A DNA stretch of 64,000 nt from NCBI GenBank assembly GCA_963775445.1, contig CAVZIT010000004.1:186001-250000 (forward strand), read 5' to 3'. The stretch comes from Dokdonella_A sp963775445 (GTDB taxonomy: Bacteria > Pseudomonadota > Gammaproteobacteria > Xanthomonadales > Rhodanobacteraceae). Position 1 is the stretch's first letter, and the number at the start of each line of letters is the position of its first letter. The notes under the pieces are model-generated. The model was given only the letters and a program-made list of their open reading frames with translations. It was not told where the DNA came from and ran no database searches. Made by a program: the position numbers and the translations under genes. Positions 18,802 to 28,146 of the stretch are shown one piece after another.

Positions 18802-20793
18802 TCAGTCGGCCAGCATGCTCGCGAGCCGCGCGAGGTGGGTGGTCGCCAGCTCCTTTCGATGGATTTCATCCTGCACCGCATCGTGGCCGGACCAATGGAG
18901 ATCGTCGCGAGGGAGTTCCGCCAGAAAACGGCTGGCTCGATTGCTTGACCATTCGCCGTAGCGGCGCTTTCGTGCAGCGAAAGACAGCGTCAGGTGTTCC
19001 CTGGCTCGCGTGATTCCGACGTAGAGCAGCCGCCGCTCCTCGTCGAGTCGTTGCTCGTCGCAATGGTCTTCTTCAGCACGGTTTTCGTGCGGCAGCACGC
19101 CATCCTCAAGCCCGACAATCCAGACGAATCCGAATTCGAGTCCCTTGGCCGAATGCAAGGTCATCAGGCGCACGGCATTGCCCGTCTCGTCGCGATCGCC
19201 GTGGCTGAGCAGGGCCAGTTGTGCCGCGAGGTTGCCCGTGCCGCCTTCGCGTCGCATCGCGCGCAGCCATTGACCCAATTCGGTGACGTTTTCCAGTCGT
19301 CGCGCACGGGCGGCCGGATCCGGAAACTGGGCGACGACGTGCTCGATATAGCCGCTGCGATGGATTACCTCGTCCAACAAATCGGCGCTGGTCGCGGATT
19401 CGGACCGGCGTGAAAGGTCGCTGATCAATCCGACGAACGCGGCAAGGCCCGCGGCAGGACGCGCAGAAAGCTGGGCGAGGACCGTATCGCTCTGCGCCGC
19501 TCGAAGCAGCGAGAGATGGCGCGAACCGGCCAGCTGGCCGAGTTTCTCCAGTGTGCCTGCGCCAATATCGCGGCGCGGGGTGTTGACGACACGCAGGAAC
19601 GCGGCATCGTCATCGGGATTGGCGATCACGCGCAGATAGGCGACGAGATCCTTGACTTCCGTGCGTTCGAGAAAGGCCGTGCCGCCGGTCACGTGGTACG
19701 GCACACGCGCGAGGCGCAAGGCCTTCTCGAGCGGGCGTGACTGATGGTTGCCGCGATACAGCACGGCGAATTGCTGCCAGCGTGCCTGGTATTTCTCCGC
19801 GAGATGCGCAATCCCCGCGGCAACGCACTCGGCTTCGTGCGCATCGTCGCGGCATTCGAGCACGCGGATCGGACCGCCTTCAGCCTTCTCGCTCCACAGG
19901 CGCTTCTCGAACAAGTGCGTATTGTTCGCAATCAGGGCATTGGCCGCGCGCAGGATGCGTCGTGCGCAACGATAGTTCTGTTCGAGCGCGATAACCCGCA
20001 AAGCGGGGTAATCGCGCGCGAGACCGGCAAGATTTTCCGGGTTGGCGCCGCGCCAGGCATAGATGCTCTGATCGTCGTCGCCCACCGCGGTGAACGCACC
20101 ATGCGCGCCGGCGAGCGCCTTGATCAGGCGGTACTGGACGTCGCTGGTGTCCTGGTATTCGTCGATCAAGAGGTAGCGGATGCGCTCATGCCACGCTGCG
20201 CGCACGCTCGCGTCCGATTCGAGCAGCGCAACCGGGAGACGGATCAGATCGTCGAAATCCACCGCGTTGAAAGCCGCCAAACGCCGCTGGTAGGCCGCAT
20301 ACAGTGCGGCGGCCTCGTGCTCGCGAGGCGTTTGCGCCGCAGCGACCGCCGCGTTCGGCGTCAGCCCGTTGTTCTTCGCCAGTGACAGCAATCGGATCGA
20401 TGCGAACAACCCCTCGGGTTTCGTGCCCTTTGGCGAGAGGTCCTTGACAATGGCTTGGCAGTCGTCGGCATCGAGTACCGAAAAGCCGCGCCGCAGCCCG
20501 GCGCCTGCGTGCTCCATTTGCAGGAATCGCAGGCCGAGCGAGTGGAACGTGCACACCGTCAGGCCCTCTGCGAGGTTGCCCGGCACGAGCTTGCTGGCGC
20601 GTTCGCGCATCTCGCGCGCCGCCTTGTTGGTGAACGTGATGGCCGCAATTTTCCGCGCGGCGAGGCCGCGCCCTCGGATCAACCAGGCGATCTTTTCGGT
20701 GATCACGCGCGTCTTGCCTGAACCCGCGCCGGCCAGGACGAGCAAGGGTCCGGCGTCATACTCGATCGCGGCGCGTTGTTGGGAATTGAGCAT
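18802..20793 (-). CDS. rep: ATP-dependent DNA helicase Rep (UvrD/Rep family)
   Basis: This 663-residue superfamily 1A 3'-5' helicase removes obstacles ahead of replication forks. Motifs in order: Q-motif LNSQQRAAIEY, Walker A GAGSGKT (22-28), ITFTNKAAREM, TFHSLGLRFL, DEYQDTS (motif II), GDDDQSIYAWRGA (III), LEQNYRC (IV), LMTLHSAKGLEF (V) and LLYVGITRAR (VI). The LNSQQRAAIEY start and length match Rep better than UvrD, which is longer and begins differently. It is divergent from tdk. Confidence 0.93.
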   Translation of the reverse strand: MLNSQQRAAIEYDAGPLLVLAGAGSGKTRVITEKIAWLIRGRGLAARKIAAITFTNKAAREMRERASKLVPGNLAEGLTVCTFHSLGLRFLQMEHAGAGLRRGFSVLDADDCQAIVKDLSPKGTKPEGLFASIRLLSLAKNNGLTPNAAVAAAQTPREHEAAALYAAYQRRLAAFNAVDFDDLIRLPVALLESDASVRAAWHERIRYLLIDEYQDTSDVQYRLIKALAGAHGAFTAVGDDDQSIYAWRGANPENLAGLARDYPALRVIALEQNYRCARRILRAANALIANNTHLFEKRLWSEKAEGGPIRVLECRDDAHEAECVAAGIAHLAEKYQARWQQFAVLYRGNHQSRPLEKALRLARVPYHVTGGTAFLERTEVKDLVAYLRVIANPDDDAAFLRVVNTPRRDIGAGTLEKLGQLAGSRHLSLLRAAQSDTVLAQLSARPAAGLAAFVGLISDLSRRSESATSADLLDEVIHRSGYIEHVVAQFPDPAARARRLENVTELGQWLRAMRREGGTGNLAAQLALLSHGDRDETGNAVRLMTLHSAKGLEFGFVWIVGLEDGVLPHENRAEEDHCDEQRLDEERRLLYVGITRAREHLTLSFAARKRRYGEWSSNRASRFLAELPRDDLHWSGHDAVQDEIHRKELATTHLARLASMLAD

Positions 20794-20950
20794 GCGAAAA
20801 CGATCAGCTGGCTAGCGGACAACTGTGCTGTTGCAGCAATCAAGTGGCACGAAATGGCTTCCTCGCCACGTCCCTTGTGCCGGGACATCACGAGCGTCAC
20901 TGTACGTGCTTCGGGCGACGCGCCCAAATCCGAAAGACGAAGAATGCGCG

Positions 20951-21586
20951 ATGGCCAATCTGTATTTCTATTACTCGGCGATGAATGCCGGCAAGACCAC
21001 GATGCTTTTGCAGAGTGCCTGGAACTACGCCGAACGCGGCATGCGCAGTTTGATACTCACACCCTCAATTGACTCACGCGGCGATGCGGGGCTCGTCGCC
21101 TCGCGCATAGGACTCAAAGCCCATGGATGGCCGTTCGCCGCCGCGGATGACCTTCTTGCCTTGGTCGAAAACGACATTGTTGCGCATGGCGCGCTCCATT
21201 GCGTGCTCGTCGACGAAGCGCAATTCCTTTCGCGAGCGCAGGTATGGCAACTGACCGATGTGGTCGATCGCCACGATATTCCGGTTCTGGCTTACGGGCT
21301 GCGCACCGATTTTCGCGGCGAGCCGTTCGAGGGCAGCGGTTATCTACTGGCTTGGGCGGATCGACTCGAGGAAATCAAGACGATCTGCCACAGCGGCAAG
21401 AAAGCCACGATGGTGGTCCGCGTCGATCAGGAAGGACGTGTGCTGACCAGTGGACCGCAGGTCGAAATCGGCGGCAACGAGCGTTACGTTTCGGTGAGCC
21501 GCAGTGAGTACAAGCGCCTGGCGAACGGCGACGAGAATACGCGGTTGGCGCAGCCTGGACTGCCTCTCGGCGAACCGGACAGCTAG
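20951..21586 (+). CDS. tdk: Thymidine kinase (type II), zinc site degenerate
   Basis: This 211-residue enzyme phosphorylates thymidine with ATP in the salvage pathway. Visible motifs are the P-loop SAMNAGKTT, DEAQF (about 89-93), YGLRTDFRGEPFEGS and the lasso-region VEIGGNERYVSVSR. Type II kinases usually hold a structural zinc with four Cys/His ligands. Here the first pair reads ICHSGKK, with a single Cys146, and the later position reads SVSRSEY, lacking the Cys and His seen in many relatives, so the zinc site looks lost. ATG 20951 is chosen because the P-loop follows at the usual distance. Confidence 0.93.
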   Translation: MANLYFYYSAMNAGKTTMLLQSAWNYAERGMRSLILTPSIDSRGDAGLVASRIGLKAHGWPFAAADDLLALVENDIVAHGALHCVLVDEAQFLSRAQVWQLTDVVDRHDIPVLAYGLRTDFRGEPFEGSGYLLAWADRLEEIKTICHSGKKATMVVRVDQEGRVLTSGPQVEIGGNERYVSVSRSEYKRLANGDENTRLAQPGLPLGEPDS

Positions 21587-21630
21587 CGCCTCGACGAAGA
21601 TGTCCCGTGTGTGCAGAATAGCCGACGCTT

Positions 21631-22443
21631 TCAATGCTGGCAGCGGGCGCAGTGAAAACTCGACCGCTGTCCCAACCGCAGCAGGCGGACCGGCGATGCG
21701 CATACGCGGCATGGCAAGCCGGCGCGCCCATAGACAAAAAGTTCCTGCTCGAAATAACCGGGCGCCCCGTCGGGACTGAGGAAATCGCGTAGCGTCGTTC
21801 CACCGCGTGCGATCGCGTGATCGAGAATGCGCTTCACTTCGCCCACCAGACGCGCGTAGCGTGCGCGCGAAATCGCCCCGGCTGCGCGGGCGGGATGGAT
21901 GCCGGCCGCGAACAACGCTTCGGCCGCGTAGATGTTCCCGACACCCACGACAATGCGCTGATCCATCAGGAACTGCTTCACCGGTGCCGAGCGTCCGCGC
22001 GACCGGTGCCACAAGTGGTCTGCGTCGAATGCGTCCGACAGGGGTTCGGGGCCGAGCGCAGCGAGCAGGGGATGTACGCGGCCTCGGGGCTGCCATAACA
22101 GGCAGCCGAATCGGCGCGGATCGGTGTAGCGCAACACGCGACCGGAATCGAGCTGCCAATCGTAATGATCGTGGCGGCCGACTGGTGCCGCAGGATCAAG
22201 AATGCGCAGGCTGCCCGACATCCCCAGGTGCAGCAGCGCGCTGCCGTTGTCGGTCTGAAGCAGCAAATATTTTGCGCGCCGATCGACCGATTCGATGCGC
22301 CGGCCCGGGAGATGCGTTCGCAGCGCGCGAGTGATCGGCCAACGCAGACGAGCCTCGCGTACCACGATGGCCTGCACGCGTCGGCCGATCAGGTGCGGCG
22401 CAAGTCCGCGACGCGTGGTTTCGACTTCGGGCAGTTCGGGCAT
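21631..22443 (-). CDS. mutM: Formamidopyrimidine-DNA glycosylase
   Basis: This 270-residue bifunctional glycosylase/AP lyase removes 8-oxoguanine and formamidopyrimidines. The N-terminus PELPEVET exposes the catalytic Pro2 and Glu3 after Met removal; RRAKYLLL carries the conserved Lys. VVGVGNIYAAEALFAAGIHP is the helix-two-turn-helix region. The C-terminus is a zinc finger with CRVC and CARC. It converges with tdk and follows the ABC-system genes on the same strand with a 69-base gap, so it may be read through from them. Confidence 0.97.
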   Translation of the reverse strand: MPELPEVETTRRGLAPHLIGRRVQAIVVREARLRWPITRALRTHLPGRRIESVDRRAKYLLLQTDNGSALLHLGMSGSLRILDPAAPVGRHDHYDWQLDSGRVLRYTDPRRFGCLLWQPRGRVHPLLAALGPEPLSDAFDADHLWHRSRGRSAPVKQFLMDQRIVVGVGNIYAAEALFAAGIHPARAAGAISRARYARLVGEVKRILDHAIARGGTTLRDFLSPDGAPGYFEQELFVYGRAGLPCRVCASPVRLLRLGQRSSFHCARCQH

Positions 22444-22512
22444 GGTTGTGGGGAACGTTCGGCGGTCGATGGGGCACTTGCGCTGAGCGAGGCAGTCTTC
22501 GAGGGTTTCGCT

Positions 22513-23304
22513 TCAGCGCGCCGCCCGAGGACCAAGCAACGCCTGCACCTGGGCTTCGTCCAGCGTATATATCAGTGGCGGCGTCTGGCGCAACGCGAGC
22601 GTCTGCGCACCGTCGCGGTAAAAGCGATAGTCGATGCGGCTGCCATCGCGAAGGCGAAGCTGCGCGTGGACAGCCCCGACAGCGAGAGGCGCATTCTGCT
22701 TCGCCTTGTCGATGCGTCTGGCCTCGACGGTGCGCCAGGCGCCGGCACTTTGCGTACGGGCCATGTCGTCCACGCGCAGTTCCAGCAATTGCTCGCCGGG
22801 CGGCAGCAAGTGCCGATCGAGTTCGCTCTCGGCAGTCGCATGCAAATAGGGGCTGAAGCGATCATCGATCAGCGCGATATGATCGCCTTCACGAACATAG
22901 CGATTGCCATCGATTGCGTCTGTATCTCCGAATGAAAGGCGTGTTCCGCCGATGTCGAGCGTCGCACCGGCCGGCTCGAGGCCAACGCGCGCTGGATCGA
23001 ACGCGCTTGCCGGGCGCGAGGAACGGACCGGCGCATGGGCGATCGCCAGCAATCGCGCAATGGCCGTGTCATCGGCCATCAGTCGATACGGAGTGCGCAT
23101 CCACCAGCGCCCGGAAACTCTCTCGAAGGTGCGTGTCGCGCAGTCAGGGCACTGCACATCCAGGGTGTTGATGGCGCCGAGGTCGAGCCCGGTCAATGGC
23201 GGTTCGCGCGTGCCTTGCTCACGCCGGACTTCGGCGAAAACACAACAGCCGAGCAGTGCCGCGACCAGCAGCAGAATCAGGTTGGTACGGACTTGCCGAG
23301 TCAT
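22513..23304 (-). CDS. DUF4340-type protein of GldA/F/G-like ABC system
   Basis: This 263-residue protein has an N-terminal membrane helix (LILLLVAALLGCCVFAEVR) and a periplasmic part made of repeated beta units, such as RVSGRWWMRTPYRLMADDTA and LIDDRFSPYLHATAESELD, as in DUF4340 proteins. Its start is two bases after the stop of the GldG-like gene, so it belongs to the same operon. DUF4340 proteins often accompany Gld-type ABC systems; the joint function outside gliding bacteria is unknown. Only one membrane segment is seen. Confidence 0.78.
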   Translation of the reverse strand: MTRQVRTNLILLLVAALLGCCVFAEVRREQGTREPPLTGLDLGAINTLDVQCPDCATRTFERVSGRWWMRTPYRLMADDTAIARLLAIAHAPVRSSRPASAFDPARVGLEPAGATLDIGGTRLSFGDTDAIDGNRYVREGDHIALIDDRFSPYLHATAESELDRHLLPPGEQLLELRVDDMARTQSAGAWRTVEARRIDKAKQNAPLAVGAVHAQLRLRDGSRIDYRFYRDGAQTLALRQTPPLIYTLDEAQVQALLGPRAAR

Positions 23305-23306
23305 GC

Positions 23307-24656
23307 TCAGCGCCGGCGTCGGCGCCAGCGGATCCAGCCGCCGATAAACATGAGCAGGGCGGGGATGCCGACCAGGAAAGTGAATCCGATCGCGTTGAGC
23401 GCCGCTTGCGACAACGCCAGGTTGCGGTCCGGCGCGCTGCGATCCGGCACATCGATCAGCGTGTCGTCTTCGAGCAGCCAGTCGAATACGCGTTGGCCGA
23501 ATTCGCGATTTCCGCCGTTGCCGAGAAAGCTGTTGGACAGAAAATCACCATCGCCGATCACGACGACGCGCTGTTCGCGCTTGCCCGGGCGCGGCGACAG
23601 GCGCGTCAACGCGAATCCGAGGTCCAGCGGTCCCGGGATTTCGCCGGCATCGGCGTCGTAGCGGATGTTCGCTGCCGCGTCGCCGGCTTTGGGGATCGGT
23701 CCGGTCTCTGTCCACGATTTGGCCGAGCTGCGCAACAACGACGCAAATTTCCAGCGCGCGCCGGAAAGTTCGGCCAATGCCACCGGCTGCGGAAACAGCG
23801 TGGTCAGCGCGAAATCGCGGGTAATCGCGTGATCCGGATATTGGCTGATGGCAACGAAGCTCGGATCGCCGATGCCGAACGCCTGGCCTCCGCCATCGAC
23901 CACGGTGCCTGCGAGCACGCGCAACGACAAATCCTGCGCGAGCGCGTCCAAACCCACGTCCTCGCCCGGGTCGGTCAACCACAGCAGGTTGCCGCCACGC
24001 GCAATGTAGTCGCTGAGCGCGTCGACCAGACCTGCTGCGAGCCGCACCTGGGGATCGGCGATAACCAGCAGATCGGTATCGTCAGGTACCTTGCCGAGGT
24101 TGGCGAGCGGCAGCGGCACCGACCGGATGCCCTGATCCGCAAGTGCCGCGGTGAATTGCCCGAAATCGGCATTGGCCTTGCCGTTGGCCTGGCGCTCACC
24201 CTCGCCTTCGAGAAACGCGACCACGTGCGTACGCGAGCGCGCGAGGCGCTGCAAGGCACCTGAGAACTCTTCTTCGCTCAAGACCTTGAGGTGTTCGCTG
24301 CGCGTGCGATAGCGGATCTCGATCTCGCCGTCGAGCGTGATGCCCGCTTCGCGCATGCCTGCAGGATCTGCATCCGGATCGACAAAGTGCAGGCTGATGT
24401 CGGGCTTGATGCGCTGGTAGCGTGCAACAAATGCGGAAATGACCGCGCGCAAGCCGCCTTGTGGGCGCGCGTAGCTGGTCACCACGACAGGTGCGTCGAG
24501 GGCCTTCAACAAGGCGACCGACGCAGCTGCAAGGCTTGCGCGGTGGTTGGCGCTCCAGTCGCGCTCGAGACCGAATCGCGTGCTCAGAAATGCAACGCAA
24601 CCGGCGATCGCCAGCAATGCAAGGAGGCGCAACGCGCCGGCAAGCCGCGCCCACAT
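23307..24656 (-). CDS. GldG-like ABC-type auxiliary protein
   Basis: This 449-residue protein has an N-terminal helix (LRLLALLAIAGCVAFLS), a large periplasmic domain with GldG-family features (RYQRIKPDISLHFVDPDADP, EEFSGALQRLARSRTHVVAF, TDLLVIADPQ, YIARGGNLLWLTDPGE, VVVIGDGDFLSNSFLGNGGN), and a C-terminal helix before a run of Arg. The start overlaps the permease stop codon by one base. The protein probably sits with the ABC permease and ATPase in the inner membrane. The substrate is unknown. Confidence 0.83.
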   Translation of the reverse strand: MWARLAGALRLLALLAIAGCVAFLSTRFGLERDWSANHRASLAAASVALLKALDAPVVVTSYARPQGGLRAVISAFVARYQRIKPDISLHFVDPDADPAGMREAGITLDGEIEIRYRTRSEHLKVLSEEEFSGALQRLARSRTHVVAFLEGEGERQANGKANADFGQFTAALADQGIRSVPLPLANLGKVPDDTDLLVIADPQVRLAAGLVDALSDYIARGGNLLWLTDPGEDVGLDALAQDLSLRVLAGTVVDGGGQAFGIGDPSFVAISQYPDHAITRDFALTTLFPQPVALAELSGARWKFASLLRSSAKSWTETGPIPKAGDAAANIRYDADAGEIPGPLDLGFALTRLSPRPGKREQRVVVIGDGDFLSNSFLGNGGNREFGQRVFDWLLEDDTLIDVPDRSAPDRNLALSQAALNAIGFTFLVGIPALLMFIGGWIRWRRRRR

Positions 24657-25417
24657 CAGTCGATTCGTCCGCGCAAGGCATCGAGTCGCCAGACAGCCAG
24701 CGTCAGGGCAAACCCGGTCAGCAGCAGGAAATAGACGATGTCGACACTCGCGACGAGACCGCGCAAAAACGGTTCAAGATGGCTGCCGGAAGCAAGATAA
24801 TTGATGCTGGCGTTGTCGATACCCTCCATGCGTGCGCCGGCATCGACAATCGACAGCAATACCGCGATTGCGAGCGCCGCACCCGCGGCCAGCGCAGGTT
24901 GCGCAGTGAGTGCCGACGCCAGCAGGCCAATCGCCGTGAGCGCGCCGATATAAAGCGCGAGACCGAGTGCCGCGGCAGCGAGCTTTCCCAGATCAAGCGT
25001 GCTGCCCAACTCCAACGTGAGCGGCAACAACAGCACCACCGCGAGGATCAGCCACGCGAGGCCGAGCGCGCCGAGGTATTTGCCGAGCACGATGCGCGCG
25101 TTGCCGATACCCGAAGCGAGCAGCAACGACAGCGTCTGCCCACGACGCTCTCCGGCGATCGTGCGCATCGTGATCAGGGGAACCAGCAGCATCGACAGAT
25201 TGGCAAATGCACGCAGCAGCGGTATCGCAACGAGATCGGTCACGCCGGGCGCATCCTTGAGTGCGCCGAGCTTTGGCATGAGTTCGAGATACGCCCCAAG
25301 TGCGATCAGGAACTGATAGGCAGTCAGGGCCAGCACAATGGCGATAAGCATCCAGGCGAATGGCTGCACGAACTGGCGCCGCCACTCGTTGCCCGCTATC
25401 AGGCCGGTCGCTCTCAT
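24656..25417 (-). CDS. ABC-2 type permease (GldF-like)
   Basis: This 253-residue integral membrane protein has six hydrophobic segments and the ABC-2 permease feature TMRTIAGERRGQTLSLLLAS, with IVLGKYLGALGLAWLILAVV following, as in GldF/NosY/CcmB-like permeases. It begins four bases inside the ATPase gene (ATGA overlap) and ends one base into the GldG-like gene, so translation is coupled on both sides. An export or membrane-assembly role is likely; the substrate is unknown. Confidence 0.87.
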   Translation of the reverse strand: MRATGLIAGNEWRRQFVQPFAWMLIAIVLALTAYQFLIALGAYLELMPKLGALKDAPGVTDLVAIPLLRAFANLSMLLVPLITMRTIAGERRGQTLSLLLASGIGNARIVLGKYLGALGLAWLILAVVLLLPLTLELGSTLDLGKLAAAALGLALYIGALTAIGLLASALTAQPALAAGAALAIAVLLSIVDAGARMEGIDNASINYLASGSHLEPFLRGLVASVDIVYFLLLTGFALTLAVWRLDALRGRID

Positions 25418-26355
25418 GCCGCCTCACTGGTTATATCGGTCGCGGCGATCTGCAGGAACATCTGATCCAGGGCCGCGCTTTCCTCGCGCACTTCGATCAC
25501 TCCGAAGCGACGTTCGACCAGGGCTCGAACGAGCGAGTCGACGCCAGCACCGTCGATGAGTTCGATGTGCCAACGCTGATCCTGCGAGAGCTGCGTGGCC
25601 GAGCGCACCATGGGCAGCGCGCGCCACGCGGCATCGGTCGGGTTCGGCTCTACACCGATCTGGAATCGCGCGGTGGCTGCTTTGCGCGATAGCATGTCTT
25701 CGTGCCGCAGGCGGCCCTGGTGCAGGATTGCCACGCGATCGCAGCAAGCTTCGACGTCGCTCAAGACATGCGTCGACAACACCACGGCATGATGATTGCG
25801 CAGTCCAGCGATGAGTTCGCGCAATTTCAGGGCCTGCACCGGATCTAGTCCCGACGCGGGTTCATCGAGAATAATGAGCGCGGGTTCGTGGATGATGGCT
25901 TGCGCGAGCCCGACGCGCTGACGAAATCCACGTGACAGCACGCCGATCAGTCGGTGCCGTACATCCCCCAATTCGCAACGTTCGATAACGCGTTGTGCCG
26001 CTCTCGTGGCGGAACCGGCGAGTGCGTGCAGTCGACCGCAAAAACGCAGGTATTCCTCCACGCAAAGCTCCGCGTACAAGGGAGGTTCCTCAGGAAGATA
26101 ACCGATGTCCCGGCGCGCGCGTTGCGGTTCTTCGCGCAGGTCGGCGCCTTCGAGCCGTACCGTTCCGCGCGTCGGCGGCAACAAACCGGCCATCATGCGC
26201 AAACTGGTGGATTTGCCCGCGCCATTCACCCCGAGCAGACCGAGCACTTCGCCGCGGCGGATGGCGAGAGTCAGCTCGCGAACGATGTCGTGGCCGCCCA
26301 GCCGGCACGTCACATGCTCCACCGACAACAACGCTTCAGCCTGATTCGCAGTCAT
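25414..26355 (-). CDS. ABC transporter ATP-binding protein (GldA-like)
   Basis: This 313-residue ATPase has Walker A GVNGAGKST, a Q-loop near DIGYLPEEPPLY, the signature variant LSRGFRQRVGLAQ, Walker B ALIILDEPASGLDP, and the switch His in LSTHVLSD. The signature LSRGFRQ and the C-terminal regulatory tail match GldA-type subunits of ABC-2 exporters. It is the first gene of a compact operon with a permease, a GldG-like protein and a DUF4340 protein. The 225-base gap to the divergent desaturase gene holds its promoter. Confidence 0.9.
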   Translation of the reverse strand: MTANQAEALLSVEHVTCRLGGHDIVRELTLAIRRGEVLGLLGVNGAGKSTSLRMMAGLLPPTRGTVRLEGADLREEPQRARRDIGYLPEEPPLYAELCVEEYLRFCGRLHALAGSATRAAQRVIERCELGDVRHRLIGVLSRGFRQRVGLAQAIIHEPALIILDEPASGLDPVQALKLRELIAGLRNHHAVVLSTHVLSDVEACCDRVAILHQGRLRHEDMLSRKAATARFQIGVEPNPTDAAWRALPMVRSATQLSQDQRWHIELIDGAGVDSLVRALVERRFGVIEVREESAALDQMFLQIAATDITSEAA

Positions 26356-26580
26356 TGGTTGATTGTTTCGTTTTCACATGCGGCACAGCAAGCGCCGTGG
26401 CGGTTCCGACTCAACATGAACGCGATGGATGATCCCCTGCGGGCTGCACTCACCGACCGGGACAAGCCTCGCGGCACGGTCATAAGCCATTGCACACCCT
26501 CGGTGCCTTGATAGCAGGCGGTGGAATCGCCATGTCTGGACAGGTACAATTCACGTTCGTTCCGGGAGTTCCCCCTTTTC

Positions 26581-27786
26581 ATGCTCGATTCCCTGTTGAC
26601 CTTCGTATCGCGCGGCCTGACGCAAGCTTCGTGGGGCGCCTGGATCACTTATTTCCTCGTGGTGACCCAGCTCACGATCCTCACGGTAACGCTGTATTTG
26701 CACCGCAGCCAGACCCATCGCGGCGTGGATTTCCATCCTGTGCTCGCGCACTTCTTCCGTTTCTGGTCGTGGCTGACCACGGCGATGGTCACCAAGGAGT
26801 GGGTTGCGGTCCATCGCAAGCACCATGCGCGCTGCGAGACAGAGGAGGATCCGCACAGTCCGCAGATCCACGGTATCAGCAAGGTGCTGTGGCAGGGCGT
26901 CGACCTGTACAAGGTCTCCAGCGGCAATCCGGCTGATCTGGCCAAATACGGAGTCGGCACACCCGATGACTGGATCGAGCGGAATGTCTATTCGCGCTTC
27001 CCCGAGTACGGACCGACTCTCCTGATGCTGATCAATATCGCGCTGTTCGGCGTGGTGGGTGTCGCGATCTGGGCGATCCAGATGTGCTGGATTCCGTTCT
27101 GGGCTGCCGGCGTGGTCAACGGTCTCGGCCACTGGTGGGGTTATCGCAACTTCGAGACAGCCGACACATCGACCAATCTCACGCCATGGGCGTTTTTCAT
27201 CGGCGGCGAGGAGCTGCACAACAACCATCATGCCTTTCCGAGTAGCGCCAAGTTTGCCCTGCGCCGTTTCGAGTTCGATATCGGCTGGTTGCTGATCCGT
27301 GCGAGCGAGAAGCTCCGGTTGGCCAAGGTTCTGCGCGTCGCGCCGTCGCTGGATGTGCGGGCCAACGTCAAACTCCCCGACACGGAGACGCTCAAGGCCG
27401 TGCTCGCGCACCGCTTCCATGTGATGAGCGACTACTTTCGCGGTGTCACTGCGCCCACCCTGCGCGCCGAGAAAGCGTCGTTGGACGACGGTGTCAAGGC
27501 ACTGCCGCGCAAGCTGCGCCGTGCATTGGCAAACGGCGGTCGTTGGCTCGACGAAGCCTCACGTGCCAAGTTGCAGCGCGCGTTGCGCGAGCGTCCACAA
27601 CTGGCGGTGGTATGCGAGTTCCGCGCACGGCTGGCCGCAATGCTCGAACGCAATGGCCGCAAACCCGAGGCGCTGCTCGAAAACCTCAAGCAGTGGTGTC
27701 ACGAGGCCGAAGCAACCGGGATCCGCACCCTCCAGGAATTCGCCGGGCGCCTGAAGGGCTACCAGCTCGCCGGCGAGCGCAGCTGA
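26581..27786 (+). CDS. Membrane fatty acid desaturase (acyl-CoA delta-9 type)
   Basis: This 401-residue di-iron membrane desaturase has three histidine boxes: HRSQTH (41-46), HRKHH (78-82) and HNNHH (213-217), with four hydrophobic segments between. The later part beyond residue 250 is a charged helical extension. Relatives introduce a cis double bond into saturated acyl chains, adjusting membrane fluidity. ATG 26581 is used because the first membrane helix follows; an in-frame ATG at 26521 adds 20 polar residues. The long C-terminal extension is typical for this order as I recall it. Confidence 0.9.
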   Translation: MLDSLLTFVSRGLTQASWGAWITYFLVVTQLTILTVTLYLHRSQTHRGVDFHPVLAHFFRFWSWLTTAMVTKEWVAVHRKHHARCETEEDPHSPQIHGISKVLWQGVDLYKVSSGNPADLAKYGVGTPDDWIERNVYSRFPEYGPTLLMLINIALFGVVGVAIWAIQMCWIPFWAAGVVNGLGHWWGYRNFETADTSTNLTPWAFFIGGEELHNNHHAFPSSAKFALRRFEFDIGWLLIRASEKLRLAKVLRVAPSLDVRANVKLPDTETLKAVLAHRFHVMSDYFRGVTAPTLRAEKASLDDGVKALPRKLRRALANGGRWLDEASRAKLQRALRERPQLAVVCEFRARLAAMLERNGRKPEALLENLKQWCHEAEATGIRTLQEFAGRLKGYQLAGERS

Positions 27787-27927
27787 GGTTCGCAAAATAA
27801 GCCGTCTGTGATTTTAAGGCAGAGAGTCAGTGCGCCGAGAGGTGCCGCTGTGGAGTCGTTTGGCAAACGCGGCTGTTCGGGCGCTTGTCCTCACAACTAA
27901 CGCCAGGCGCCTTTGACCGGTTGCTGA

Positions 27928-27948
27928 AAAAGTCCCTCTTGGACTTTT
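27928..27948. terminator. Bidirectional terminator-like hairpin
   Basis: AAAAGTCC (27928-27935) pairs perfectly with GGACTTTT (27941-27948) around a five-base loop, with A and T tracts on opposite flanks. It could end transcription of both the desaturase gene and the convergent propeller gene. It may equally be the edge of a mobile or dispersed repeat. Confidence 0.55.
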
Positions 27949-27976
27949 GACTCGCCGATCCTGCAGCTTGCCCCGC

Positions 27977-28004
27977 GAGCCAGCTTCGCTGTTCGCGCTG
28001 GCTC
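27977..28004. repeat. Perfect inverted repeat, candidate dispersed repeat
   Basis: GAGCCAGC (27977-27984) and GCTGGCTC (27997-28004) form an 8-bp perfect stem with a 12-base loop. It lies 29 bases from the terminator-like hairpin. Together they look like a mobile intergenic repeat (REP/MITE-like), but this window shows no second full copy. Confidence 0.45.
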
Positions 28005-28146
28005 CTGCCTGCAATCGCTGTTAGTCCCTTCCTGCGGCCAAATCCCCCAAGCGTCGCGTCGGATGCCTCCTTGCGCCCGCGCTGAACGGCTGCTATTCAC
28101 CACTCCAGTTGCTGCCAACGCTACAGATCGCCACTTTGCATGGTGA

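Larger units (their letters stand above)
27787..28146. other. Spacer with hairpins, repeat-like DNA
   Basis: This 360-base gap lies between the 3' ends of the convergent desaturase and propeller genes. It holds two clean hairpins (27928-27948 and 27977-28004, listed separately) and a further 130 bases without clear coding signal. The look is that of a dispersed non-coding repeat; readings in its frames are low-complexity and unlike known proteins. Confidence 0.5.
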
